Below are positions 8,593 to 16,096 of a stretch of DNA of 64,000 nt, one piece after another. The stretch lies in assembly GCA_003574785.1 (NCBI GenBank), contig QORU01000023.1, positions 26,332-90,331 on the forward strand. Direction: 5' to 3'. Numbering within the stretch: the stretch's first letter is position 1; each line of letters begins with the position of its first letter. The DNA comes from Taklimakanibacter deserti. GTDB taxonomy: Bacteria; Pseudomonadota; Alphaproteobacteria; Rhizobiales; Aestuariivirgaceae. Below the pieces are notes generated by a model, which saw only the letters and a program-made list of their open reading frames with translations, had not been told where the DNA came from and searched no databases. A program made the translations under genes and the position numbers.

Positions 8593-9336
8593 ATGGGTGA
8601 GACCAAGCAAAGCAAGATCGTTCAGTTCTTGCGGGCAGACGACAAGACTGACCGCGAATCTGAACAGCCGAACAAGAGTGCCGCACGGCCGTCGGGTCCG
8701 GCGCGGGACGCCGAGCCGCGCAAGATTTCCGATCTGATCCGCAATGTCAGGAAACTGCGTATCCTGCTCCTGCATCCGGGCGGGCCCGAAGGCAAGGACC
8801 TGCTCGAGCACCTCAATCGCATCGGCTGCCAGGTGAGCATTTCTTGGCCGCCGCCGGATGCGGTTCCGGCGGGAACGGATGTCGTGCTCATCGCGGTGCG
8901 CGAGATCGTGGAGGGCAATGTGCCGTTCCATTGGGATGTGGACAAGCCGGTCGCCTCGCTCATCGCCATCGTCGATTACGAAAATCCATTGATCGTGGAG
9001 CGTGTGCTGAGGCTGGGCGCGCAAGCCGTGATCGGCCTGCCCCTGCAGCCTTTGGGCATACTCGCCAATCTGCTGCTCAGCGCCACGAATTTTGACCAAA
9101 CGAGAAAATTACGGCTTCGGATCGACCGGCTGGCTTCGCGCCTCAAAGCCAATCGCGATGTGAGCACCGCCATGTCGATCATCATGCAAACGCATGGTGT
9201 GGCGGAGCGTGAAGCCTACGAGTTGCTGCGTTCGCAATCGATGACGCGCCGGACGACGATCGAAAGCACGGCCGCCGCGATCATTCAGGCGAGCGATGTC
9301 TTGAGAATGGGCTTGACACACAAGCCGCGTTCCTGA
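8593..9336 (+). CDS. AmiR-like ANTAR-domain RNA-binding antiterminator
   Basis: 247 residues. After a charged, low-complexity N-terminus (1-45) comes a receiver-like domain (about 54-160) whose phospho-acceptor position is lost: the third strand reads DVVLIAVREI instead of ending in Asp. This is as in AmiR, which is controlled by protein binding rather than phosphorylation. A short coiled coil (about 168-188) leads to the ANTAR three-helix domain (about 177-238) with the expected AMSIIMQTHGVAEREAYELL and AAAIIQASDVL helices. ANTAR proteins bind paired hexaloop RNAs and stop terminator formation. Two such RNAs lie at 2854 and 9359, the second beginning only 23 bases after this stop. The regulator therefore probably controls its own operon and the next one. 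Confidence 0.92.
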   Translation: MGETKQSKIVQFLRADDKTDRESEQPNKSAARPSGPARDAEPRKISDLIRNVRKLRILLLHPGGPEGKDLLEHLNRIGCQVSISWPPPDAVPAGTDVVLIAVREIVEGNVPFHWDVDKPVASLIAIVDYENPLIVERVLRLGAQAVIGLPLQPLGILANLLLSATNFDQTRKLRLRIDRLASRLKANRDVSTAMSIIMQTHGVAEREAYELLRSQSMTRRTTIESTAAAIIQASDVLRMGLTHKPRS

Positions 9337-9342
9337 GAAAGT
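9313..9342 (+). promoter_or_regulatory. Possible promoter for the amide-transporter leader
   Basis: TTGACA at 9313-9318 inside the end of the amiR-like gene, with a poor -10 candidate GAAAGT at 9337-9342 (18-base spacer). Its position would start RNA right before the hexaloop leader, but the -10 is weak. Read-through from the hyu promoter is the alternative. Confidence 0.35.
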
Positions 9343-9358
9343 TTCTGATCGGCCTTTT

Positions 9359-9430
9359 TTCGCAAAGATGCGAAGCGGCCCTATTGAGCAAAGACGCTCA
9401 TGCCCGGTGACCCGGGCAGGGGCGTTTTTT
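9359..9430 (+). promoter_or_regulatory. Second ANTAR two-hexaloop antitermination leader, before the amide transporter
   Basis: Hairpin 1 is TTCGC / GCGAA (9359-9363, 9370-9374) with loop AAAGAT. Hairpin 2 is TGAGC / GCTCA (9385-9389, 9396-9400) with loop AAAGAC. Both loops obey A1 and G4. The terminator arm ACGCTCATGCCCGG (9394-9407) pairs with CCGGGCAGGGGCGT (9412-9425) over 14 positions with one mismatch and one G-U pair, then T6 (9425-9430). The terminator uses the 3' side of hexaloop 2, so the two structures are mutually exclusive. Same design as the leader at 2854 but different sequence outside the loops. Confidence 0.92.
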
Positions 9431-9566
9431 ATGCCCCCGACAACCAAGATCTTCACGGTTCATGTTGATCGCGCCGACGGCGGTAATACGCATCGGCCGG
9501 GATCACAGCCAAGAAGACAGACGTGCCAGATGGGAATGAAACGTCAACCTCGGGAGGACCTCAACA

Positions 9567-10802
9567 ATGAGGATCAATCGCAGACAGTTCTTCAGGACCA
9601 CAACCGGCGCCCTGGGCTTCGCCAGCATGCCCATGCTGCTCAAATCGGCGGGCATCGCCGCCGAGGAGCCCATCCGCATCGCCAATATCCTCGACAAGAC
9701 CGGTGGGCTCAACATCTACAGCTTGAAGCAGATCAAGGCGATCGCCTTGGCGGTGGACGAGCTCAACAAGGCGGGCGGGCTGCTCGGCCGGCCGATCGAG
9801 CTCGTCTTTTATGACTCCCAGTCCAATAACCAGCTCAATTCGCAATATATGGCGCAGGCTCTGGTCAAGGACAAAGCGGCGGCTGTTTTTGCCGGCGTGA
9901 CGAGCTCATCGCGCGAGGTCATGCGTCCGGTGGTGAGAAAATTCCGCGGGCTCTTCTTCTACAATTCGATGTATGAGGGCGGCGTTTGCGACCGTCGCCA
10001 TGTCTGCATCGCCCAGGTTCCGGCGCAGCAGCTTTCGCCGCTCGTCCCGCGCGTCGTCAAGACCTATGGCAAGAAGTGTTATATTCTGGGCGCCGATTAC
10101 ATCTATCCGCATACGACGGCCAAGTGGATCCAGAAATATACGCGCGAGGCGGGCGGCGAGGATATCGGCGTGGAGTTCTTCCCGCTCGATGTCTCCAACT
10201 TCGCACCGGCCCTGGCCCGTATCCAGGCGGCAAAGCCCGATGTCGTCTGGTCCATCCTCGTCGGCAGCGCGCATAATGCCTTCTATCGTCAGTATGAGTC
10301 GACCATCGGCAAGGCCAAGACGCCGCTTGCCTCCTGCATGTTCGGCATCGGGCGCGAGCAGACCTATCTGTCGGCCCAGGAAGCGGCCGGCATCATGAAT
10401 GCGACGCCCTTCCATGACGAGCTCCCGAGCGAGAAGGCCCAGGAATTCGTCCGCAAGTTCAAGGAATATTCGGGCGAGCAGGACTATGTGGGCGATTACG
10501 CCGAATATGGCTATCGCGGCGTGAACATCTGGGCCAATGCGGTGAAGAAAGCCGGCGATCCATCGCCCGATGCGGTGATCGCGGCGCTCGACGGCGTCCA
10601 GTTCGAGGCGCCGGGCGGGCTGGTGACGATCGACGGGCAGACCAATCACGCGGTCATGGACATCCACCTCGTCAAGACGAATGACAAGCAGGGGTGGGAC
10701 CATCTGGAGACGTTCAAGCAGCTGCAGCCGTCCGACACCCAGGCCGTCTGCGATCTGCGCAAGAACCCGGACGACAACCAGCAATATACGCTGAGCCTCT
10801 AG
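9567..10802 (+). CDS. Amide/urea-type ABC transporter substrate-binding protein (UrtA/FmdD-like), Tat-exported
   Basis: 411 residues. The N-terminus carries a twin-arginine motif (NRRQFFRTTTGALGF), so export is probably by Tat in folded form. The mature domain resembles UrtA and the short-chain-amide protein FmdD: ANILDKTGGLNIYSLKQIKA near the start, FYDSQSNNQLNSQYMAQAL, AGVTSSSREVMRPVV, and the YILGADYIYPHTTAKWIQKY stretch. The last is the counterpart of the AmiC VGSDYIWPWESDRI segment upstream, so sensor and transporter receptor share ancestry and perhaps ligand. CTCGGGAGGACC precedes the ATG. First gene of a five-component transporter behind the ANTAR leader at 9359. Confidence 0.9.
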   Translation: MRINRRQFFRTTTGALGFASMPMLLKSAGIAAEEPIRIANILDKTGGLNIYSLKQIKAIALAVDELNKAGGLLGRPIELVFYDSQSNNQLNSQYMAQALVKDKAAAVFAGVTSSSREVMRPVVRKFRGLFFYNSMYEGGVCDRRHVCIAQVPAQQLSPLVPRVVKTYGKKCYILGADYIYPHTTAKWIQKYTREAGGEDIGVEFFPLDVSNFAPALARIQAAKPDVVWSILVGSAHNAFYRQYESTIGKAKTPLASCMFGIGREQTYLSAQEAAGIMNATPFHDELPSEKAQEFVRKFKEYSGEQDYVGDYAEYGYRGVNIWANAVKKAGDPSPDAVIAALDGVQFEAPGGLVTIDGQTNHAVMDIHLVKTNDKQGWDHLETFKQLQPSDTQAVCDLRKNPDDNQQYTLSL

Positions 10803-10897
10803 CCCGGCATGACGTGACAGGCCGGCATCCGCGGATCGGCGCGGCGGATGCCGGCACCCATAACGCTCACTCAAGGAGAAGGTCAGGACAGAGCGAC

Positions 10898-11758
10898 ATG
10901 GTCGGCATCATCATCGTGCTTTACCAAATCCTCTTTGCGGTCAGCTTGTTCATCCTGATCAGCCTCGGGCTGGCGATCATCTTCGGCATGATGCGGGTGA
11001 TCAATCTGGCTCAGGGCGAGTTCATCATGCTGGGCGCCTATGCCTGCCTGATCTTCACCCGGCTCGAGATCAATTTCTGGCTCGCGGCATTGCTGTCCGG
11101 CCTGGTGGTCGGGCTCTTCGGCATCATCGTCGAGCGCTGCCTCATCCGTTTTCTCTATGGCCGCATCATGGACACGCTGCTTGCGACATGGGGCTTGAGC
11201 CTGTTGATGATCGGTCTCGTCACAACGATTTTCGGACCGCAGGAAGCGGGTGTCGAAGTGAGCCTTGGCAAGCTCGACGTGGGCGAATTCTCGGTCTCGG
11301 TCTACAATCTCGTCCTGATCGCCGCGGCCATGGGCCTCCTGGCGCTCACTTACGCGCTCTGGCGCTACACGAAAATCGGACTCGTCGTGCGCGGCACGAT
11401 GCAGAATCCGGACATGGCCGCGGCCCTCGGCGTCAACACGGATCGATGCTACATGCTGACCTTCGGCTTCGGCTCGGCGATCACCGGCCTTGCCGGTGCG
11501 CTCATCGCGCCGCTCGTCGGCAACCAGCCGACAATGGGCGCATTCTATGTGGCCAAGGCCTTCATCACTGTGATCAGCGGCGGTGCGGCGCCTCTTACCG
11601 GAACGCTCTTCGCATCCGGCGTCTTCGGCACCGTCGATGGGGTCATTTCCTATGCGAGCACGCAGGTCGTGGGCGAGATCAGCGTCCTTCTGGTGGCCAT
11701 TGTCCTCTTGCGGCTCTTGCCCACCGGCATCACTGGCCGATTAGGCGGAGGAGTGTGA
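10898..11758 (+). CDS. Amide/urea-type ABC transporter permease (UrtB/LivH-like)
   Basis: 286-residue inner-membrane permease of the LivH/UrtB branch. It shows LGLAIIFGMMRVINLAQGEF near residues 22-41 (the LivH hallmark GxMxxINLAHGE), the ATPase-contact segment MQNPDMAAALGVNTDR near 168, and the late GGAAPLTGTLFASGVFGTVDG loop. I chose the ATG at 10898 (MVGIIIVLYQ), which gives a first helix at the usual place. An AAGGAG lies 20 bases upstream, so the ribosome-binding site is not ideal. It is followed 2 bases later by the second permease. It takes the substrate delivered by the 9567 protein. Confidence 0.9.
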   Translation: MVGIIIVLYQILFAVSLFILISLGLAIIFGMMRVINLAQGEFIMLGAYACLIFTRLEINFWLAALLSGLVVGLFGIIVERCLIRFLYGRIMDTLLATWGLSLLMIGLVTTIFGPQEAGVEVSLGKLDVGEFSVSVYNLVLIAAAMGLLALTYALWRYTKIGLVVRGTMQNPDMAAALGVNTDRCYMLTFGFGSAITGLAGALIAPLVGNQPTMGAFYVAKAFITVISGGAAPLTGTLFASGVFGTVDGVISYASTQVVGEISVLLVAIVLLRLLPTGITGRLGGGV

Positions 11759-11760
11759 CG

Positions 11761-12837
11761 ATGCGGCTGATTTCGGCTGAAGATTGCGAGGCGCCGGTAC
11801 CGCTCTGGTGGGCGTTGGTCGCGGCGGCGGCGGTGATCGGTTTCGCCCTTCCTTCGTTCGTCGGCCTCGATGTCGTGATGAGCACCTCGATCATCTTCGT
11901 CTATGCGATCCTGACGCTGAGCATGAGCTATCTCTGGGGCTATTGCGGGATGCTGAGCTTCGGGCAGACCGCGATGTATGGCGTCGGTGGCTATGCCTAT
12001 GCCGTCATCGCCTTGAATTCGGGCAACACGACCATAGCGGTCTTTGCGGCCGTCTTCCTCGGCTGTCTTTTCGCGCTCGTCATCGGCTATTTCATGATCT
12101 ATGGGCGGATCAGCAAGATCTATTTCACCGTCATAACGCTCGTGATCACTGTCGTCCTGGAAAAGGCGATCCGCGCCACGTCGGATGAGCGTTTTACGAT
12201 CGGTTCCGTTCCCTTGCGCGGTCAGAATGGAATATCCAATGTGCCCGACCTGCAATTTCCATGGGACCCGTCGCAGACGCTGTTTCTGGACGGTGTCTAT
12301 TACGTGGCTTTGGCGGCACTGCTTGCCGTTTTCATCGGGCTTCGGCTGCTGCTGACGACGCATTTCGGCCGCGTGCTCATGGGAATCCGCGATAATGAGC
12401 GTCGCTCCGAGCTTCTGGGCTACGACACGCGCAAATATCAGCTGGGCGCCTTTGTGTTGTGCGGCGGCATCGCGGCATTGGCCGGGGTGCTCTATGGCGT
12501 CTGGGGAAATTTCGTGGCGCCCGAGATGATGAATCTCAACTCCGCTGCGAATATCGTCATCTACGCGATCGTCGGCGGACGCTCGACGCTCGTCGGGCCG
12601 ATCGCCGGCACGGCGATCATCCAGTATCTGACGAGCTGGCTCGGAACCGCCGGGGTGGGGCAGGTGACCGTGATCCTCGGCACCGTGCTCATCGTCTTCG
12701 TGATGCTGTTCCCGCGCGGTATATTGCCGACACTCGGCGACCTCATCGCGCAAGTATGGCGGTTTGCGCTCACTGGCCGTGATCGCGCCAAGCTTCCCGG
12801 CGCGCGCAAGACATCTGACAGGTGGCGCAATGCCTGA
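11761..12837 (+). CDS. Amide/urea-type ABC transporter permease (UrtC/LivM-like)
   Basis: 358 residues with about nine hydrophobic helices. LivM/UrtC hallmarks are SYLWGYCGMLSFGQTAMYGVGGY near residues 57-79, the contact loop IRDNERRSELLGYDTRKYQL near 210, and a late GGRSTLVGPIAGTAIIQYL. It begins 2 bases after the previous permease and its end overlaps the first ATPase gene by 8 bases, so the products are translationally coupled. The C-terminal cytoplasmic tail (about 30 basic residues) is longer than in most LivM proteins, in line with the UrtC type. Confidence 0.9.
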   Translation: MRLISAEDCEAPVPLWWALVAAAAVIGFALPSFVGLDVVMSTSIIFVYAILTLSMSYLWGYCGMLSFGQTAMYGVGGYAYAVIALNSGNTTIAVFAAVFLGCLFALVIGYFMIYGRISKIYFTVITLVITVVLEKAIRATSDERFTIGSVPLRGQNGISNVPDLQFPWDPSQTLFLDGVYYVALAALLAVFIGLRLLLTTHFGRVLMGIRDNERRSELLGYDTRKYQLGAFVLCGGIAALAGVLYGVWGNFVAPEMMNLNSAANIVIYAIVGGRSTLVGPIAGTAIIQYLTSWLGTAGVGQVTVILGTVLIVFVMLFPRGILPTLGDLIAQVWRFALTGRDRAKLPGARKTSDRWRNA

Positions 12838-13558
12838 GTCCGAAATCCTGATCGAGACCATCGATCTCTCCAAGCGCTTTGGCGGCGTCACCGCCATCGA
12901 CGGCGTATCCTTGCAGATCAGGCGCGGCGAATTGCGCTGCCTCATCGGACCGAATGGCGCCGGCAAGAGCACGTTCTTCAAGATGCTGACGGCGCAGCAG
13001 AAGCCGTCATCGGGTCGCATCCTGCTCGCCGGCACGGATATCACCGACTGGCAGGCGCATCGCGTGAGCGGGGCCGGCGTCGGGATCAAGAATCAGGTGC
13101 CGGACGTCTTCGACAATCTGACGGCGCGGGAGAATGTCTGGCTGGCGGCGAGCTACTTCAGGAAGACGGCCCGACCGAAGGTGCTGGTCGACGACGCACT
13201 GGGCAGCCTCGGCATAACCGCGCTGGCCGGCCGGCGCGTCGGCGAGCTTGCGCACGGCCAGAGACAGTGGGTCGAGCTGGCGATGGTGCTGGCGCGCGAT
13301 CCTTCGGTGGTGCTGCTCGACGAGCCGACCGCCGGGATGAGCGACGAAGAGACCGCCAAGACCGCCGAGCTCATACTCGAGCTCAACAAGTCGCGGACGA
13401 TCGTCGTCGTCGAGCACGATATGCAGTTCATCCGCAAGATCGCCAAGATGGTGACCGTCTTCCATCAGGGCAAGATCCTCGCGGAAGACACGATGGCCAA
13501 TATTCAGAAGAACAGGATGGTACGCGATGTCTATCTCGGCAGATCGGCCGCTGCTTGA
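12830..13558 (+). CDS. Amide/urea-type ABC transporter ATPase (UrtD/LivG-like)
   Basis: 242-residue ABC ATPase. Walker A is GPNGAGKS near 40-47, Walker B VVLLDEPTAGMSDEE near 157, and the switch His is in VVVEHDMQFIRKI. The signature reads LAHGQRQWVELAM in place of LSGGQ. This is characteristic of the UrtD branch (LSHGQKQWLEI), not a sign of decay. The start is the ATG at 12830 inside the end of the permease gene. The gene overlaps the second ATPase by 32 bases. Together with the 13527 protein it forms the nucleotide-binding heterodimer that drives import. Confidence 0.9.
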   Translation: MPESEILIETIDLSKRFGGVTAIDGVSLQIRRGELRCLIGPNGAGKSTFFKMLTAQQKPSSGRILLAGTDITDWQAHRVSGAGVGIKNQVPDVFDNLTARENVWLAASYFRKTARPKVLVDDALGSLGITALAGRRVGELAHGQRQWVELAMVLARDPSVVLLDEPTAGMSDEETAKTAELILELNKSRTIVVVEHDMQFIRKIAKMVTVFHQGKILAEDTMANIQKNRMVRDVYLGRSAAA

Positions 13559-14243
13559 GATCCATGGGCTGAGATCGGGCTATGGCCGGATCCGGATTCT
13601 CGACGGGCTCGAGCTTTCGCTCGGCGAGGGCTGCATTCTCGGCATCCTGGGCCACAATGGCATGGGCAAGACGACGCTTCTGCGGACGCTGATCGGGCAG
13701 GTGAAAGCGAGCGAGGGCAGCATCCTTTTGGCCGGCAACGACCTCATGAAGCGCAAGCCCTATGAGCGGGCGCGCCTGGGATTGGGCTATGTGCCGCAGC
13801 GCCGTGAGATCTTTCCCGACTTGTCGGCGCTGGAAAACCTCAGGATGGGAATGACCCGGCATGAGGATGATCGGGTTCTTGACGAGGTGCTGGGCTATTT
13901 CCCCACCCTGGGTTCGCTGCTCGATCGCCCCGGAAAAGGATTGTCCGGCGGCCAGCAGCAGCTGCTCGCCCTGGCGCGCTGTTTGGTCGGAAGGCCAAGG
14001 CTTCTGATGCTCGATGAGCCCACGGAAGGCATACAGCCTTCGATCATCGAGGAGATCGCAAGCCTCCTGCCTGTCTTGCGGGACAAGTTCCGGCTCACGA
14101 TACTTCTGGTGGAACAGGACCTGCAGTTCATTACGTCCGTCGCGAGCGAGGTCGCGATCATCCAAAAAGGCCGGATCGTGAGGCATCTCGATCCGCAGGA
14201 GCTTTCCAATCACGATGTCATAAACGCGTATCTGGGCGTCTGA
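13527..14243 (+). CDS. Amide/urea-type ABC transporter ATPase (UrtE/LivF-like)
   Basis: 238-residue ABC ATPase with Walker A GHNGMGKTT, an intact signature LSGGQQQLLALARCL and Walker B LLMLDEPTEGIQPSIIEEI. The last stretch is highly characteristic of UrtE proteins, and GYVPQRREIFPDLSALENL supports the same branch. The ATG lies 32 bases inside the preceding ATPase gene, so translation is coupled. Last component of the five-gene importer; an alpha/beta-hydrolase-like gene follows 15 bases later. Confidence 0.9.
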   Translation: MSISADRPLLEIHGLRSGYGRIRILDGLELSLGEGCILGILGHNGMGKTTLLRTLIGQVKASEGSILLAGNDLMKRKPYERARLGLGYVPQRREIFPDLSALENLRMGMTRHEDDRVLDEVLGYFPTLGSLLDRPGKGLSGGQQQLLALARCLVGRPRLLMLDEPTEGIQPSIIEEIASLLPVLRDKFRLTILLVEQDLQFITSVASEVAIIQKGRIVRHLDPQELSNHDVINAYLGV

Positions 14244-14258
14244 ACCGGATCTCTGCTC

Positions 14259-15146
14259 ATGTTCATCAGAACGTCCGACGGATTGGATCTGCAGTTCAGG
14301 GAGGTTGGCCGGGGACCGACCATCGTCTTTTCCCATGAGTTTGGCGGAAACCATGCATCATGGGAAAAGCAGATCGAACGCCTGGCGACGACGCATCGGT
14401 GCATCGCCTACACGGCGCGCGGATTCTCGCCATCGACGACATCCGGCCAGGAGACGTATTACGGGCGCCACATGCTCGTGCGGGATCTCGTCGAGCTTGT
14501 GGAGAATCTGAAGCTGGAGCGCTTCCATCTCGTTGGCGCCGGAATGGGCGCGGCCACAAGCCTGCTCGCGGCGGAGCTCTTGGGCGACAAGGTAAAGACG
14601 ATCACGCTTGCCGGTTGCCCGGCGGGTCCGCTTTCCCAATTGGAGCTGTTCGAACATAGGAGCAGGATCCGGCAAGTGCTGCTGGCGATGGAACAGAAAG
14701 ACCCGGCCTTGGCGAGCTGGACATTGTGGAATGATCGGCCCGATGAGCGCTTGATCGGGGAGAAGGCAGCCTGGTGGCGAAAGTATCGCGGCATATTCGA
14801 GCAACACGACACTGCGGGCCTGGCCTTGACCCTCAAACGGGTTGAATGGGATGTTCCGGACTTCAAGCATCTGGAGCGGCGCCTGAGGCACATAGAGGCG
14901 CCGACCTTATTGGTTTCGGGAGACGATGACCGCCATGCTGCGCATATGACGGCTGCGCATCTGGCCAGGGTCTTGCCCTTTGCCAAGCTCGTGAAGCTGT
15001 CCCGTTGCGGCCGGCTGGTCCATTTTGAGCAGCCGGCGGTCTTCAACAAGCTATTGTGGCAGCATGTCAGGACTCTCGAACTGAGGGAGAATGGGCAAAG
15101 GCACTATTCGAAGCTGGAGCTGAGCCTGAATTTGGAGAGTTCCTGA
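14259..15146 (+). CDS. Alpha/beta-hydrolase fold protein lacking catalytic residues
   Basis: 295 residues with the full alpha/beta-hydrolase fold layout: REVGRGPTIVFSHEFGGNHASW (oxyanion strand, where HG is replaced by SHEFGG), the nucleophile elbow near 93-97, the acid strand LLVSGDDD at 218-224, and the C-terminal EQPAVFNKLL. Two catalytic positions are changed. The elbow reads GAGMG, with Gly95 where Ser is expected (GxSxG). The usual catalytic His of the GHxxHxEQP segment is Arg252, in GRLVHFEQP, although His255 is kept. A classical serine hydrolase reaction is therefore unlikely. It is the last gene of the amide-transporter operon. It may bind ligand, assist the HyuAB reaction, or be decaying; I cannot decide. 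Confidence 0.8.
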   Translation: MFIRTSDGLDLQFREVGRGPTIVFSHEFGGNHASWEKQIERLATTHRCIAYTARGFSPSTTSGQETYYGRHMLVRDLVELVENLKLERFHLVGAGMGAATSLLAAELLGDKVKTITLAGCPAGPLSQLELFEHRSRIRQVLLAMEQKDPALASWTLWNDRPDERLIGEKAAWWRKYRGIFEQHDTAGLALTLKRVEWDVPDFKHLERRLRHIEAPTLLVSGDDDRHAAHMTAAHLARVLPFAKLVKLSRCGRLVHFEQPAVFNKLLWQHVRTLELRENGQRHYSKLELSLNLESS

Positions 15147-15259
15147 CCCGGTCGCGCGAGGTCACGGAAGGGCGCCGGCCGGGCCCCCGGATGCTCTACT
15201 TTCGAAGCGTATGAAAGCCGTCACGGGTATGATAGAGGGCGAAGAGCCTTGGGCATCAC

Positions 15260-16096
15260 GTGACCGGCATGAATAAGGCAGCGGCCGCTGAGACAGATCC
15301 CATCCTTGTCGTGAACAATATCGAGGTGATCTATGATCACGTGATATTGGTCCTGAAGGGCGTGTCGCTGAGCGTGCCCAAGCATGGCATCGTGGCGCTG
15401 CTCGGCGCCAATGGCGCCGGCAAGACCACGACGCTGAAGGCGATCTCCAATCTTTTGAGAGCCGAGCGCGGCGAAGTCACCAAGGGCGCGATCCTGTTCA
15501 AGGGCGAAGAGGTGCATGATCTTTCGCCCAACGAGCTGGTGCGGCGCGGCTGCATCCAGGTGATGGAAGGACGCCATTGCTTTGCTCACCTCTCGGTCGA
15601 GGAAAATCTCCTGACCGGCGCCTTCACCCGCAAGGACGGCACGGCCGCGATCAGGCGCGATCTCGATCTCGTCTATTCCTATTTCCCGCGCCTCAAGGAG
15701 AGACGCGGCTCGCAAGCGGGCTACATATCGGGCGGCGAGCAGCAGATGACCGCGATCGGGCGCGCCTTGATGTCGAGGCCCGACATGATCCTCCTGGACG
15801 AGCCCTCGATGGGTCTTGCCCCGCAATTGGTGGAAGAGATCTTCGTCATCTTGCGCGAGCTCAACAAGGCGGAAGGCGTCTCCTTCCTGCTCGCCGAGCA
15901 GAACACCCATATCGCTCTCAATTATGCGACCCATGGCTACATCCTCGAATCCGGGCGCATCGTGCTCGACGGCAAGGCGGGCGAGCTCAAGGAGAACGAG
16001 GATGTGAAGGAGTTCTATCTGGGTGTGGGCGGGGAAGGGCGGCGCTCCTTCCGGACGGTCAAGAGCTACAAGCGACGCAAAAGGTGGCTCGCGTGA
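15260..16096 (+). CDS. LivF-type ABC transporter ATPase
   Basis: 278-residue ABC ATPase with Walker A GANGAGKTTT, signature YISGGEQQMTAIGRAL, Walker B MILLDEPSMGLAPQL and a LivF-type ending KEFYLGVGGE followed by a basic tail (RRSFRTVKSYKRRKRW). That tail is typical of LivF proteins in operons with PaaK-like ligases. Translation may begin at GTG 15260 or at ATG 15269. No permease is adjacent: upstream is the hydrolase-like gene of the amide operon, and downstream is a ligase overlapping by 4 bases (GTGA). It may be the missing ATPase of the LivHM–binding-protein set at 2-2732, now separated from it. Confidence 0.9.
   Translation: MTGMNKAAAAETDPILVVNNIEVIYDHVILVLKGVSLSVPKHGIVALLGANGAGKTTTLKAISNLLRAERGEVTKGAILFKGEEVHDLSPNELVRRGCIQVMEGRHCFAHLSVEENLLTGAFTRKDGTAAIRRDLDLVYSYFPRLKERRGSQAGYISGGEQQMTAIGRALMSRPDMILLDEPSMGLAPQLVEEIFVILRELNKAEGVSFLLAEQNTHIALNYATHGYILESGRIVLDGKAGELKENEDVKEFYLGVGGEGRRSFRTVKSYKRRKRWLA

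Noticed and set aside
12830..13558. Degenerate ABC signature LAHGQ as evidence of a dead ATPase
   Set aside because: UrtD-type ATPases naturally have LSHGQ at this place, and Walker A, Walker B and the switch His are intact.
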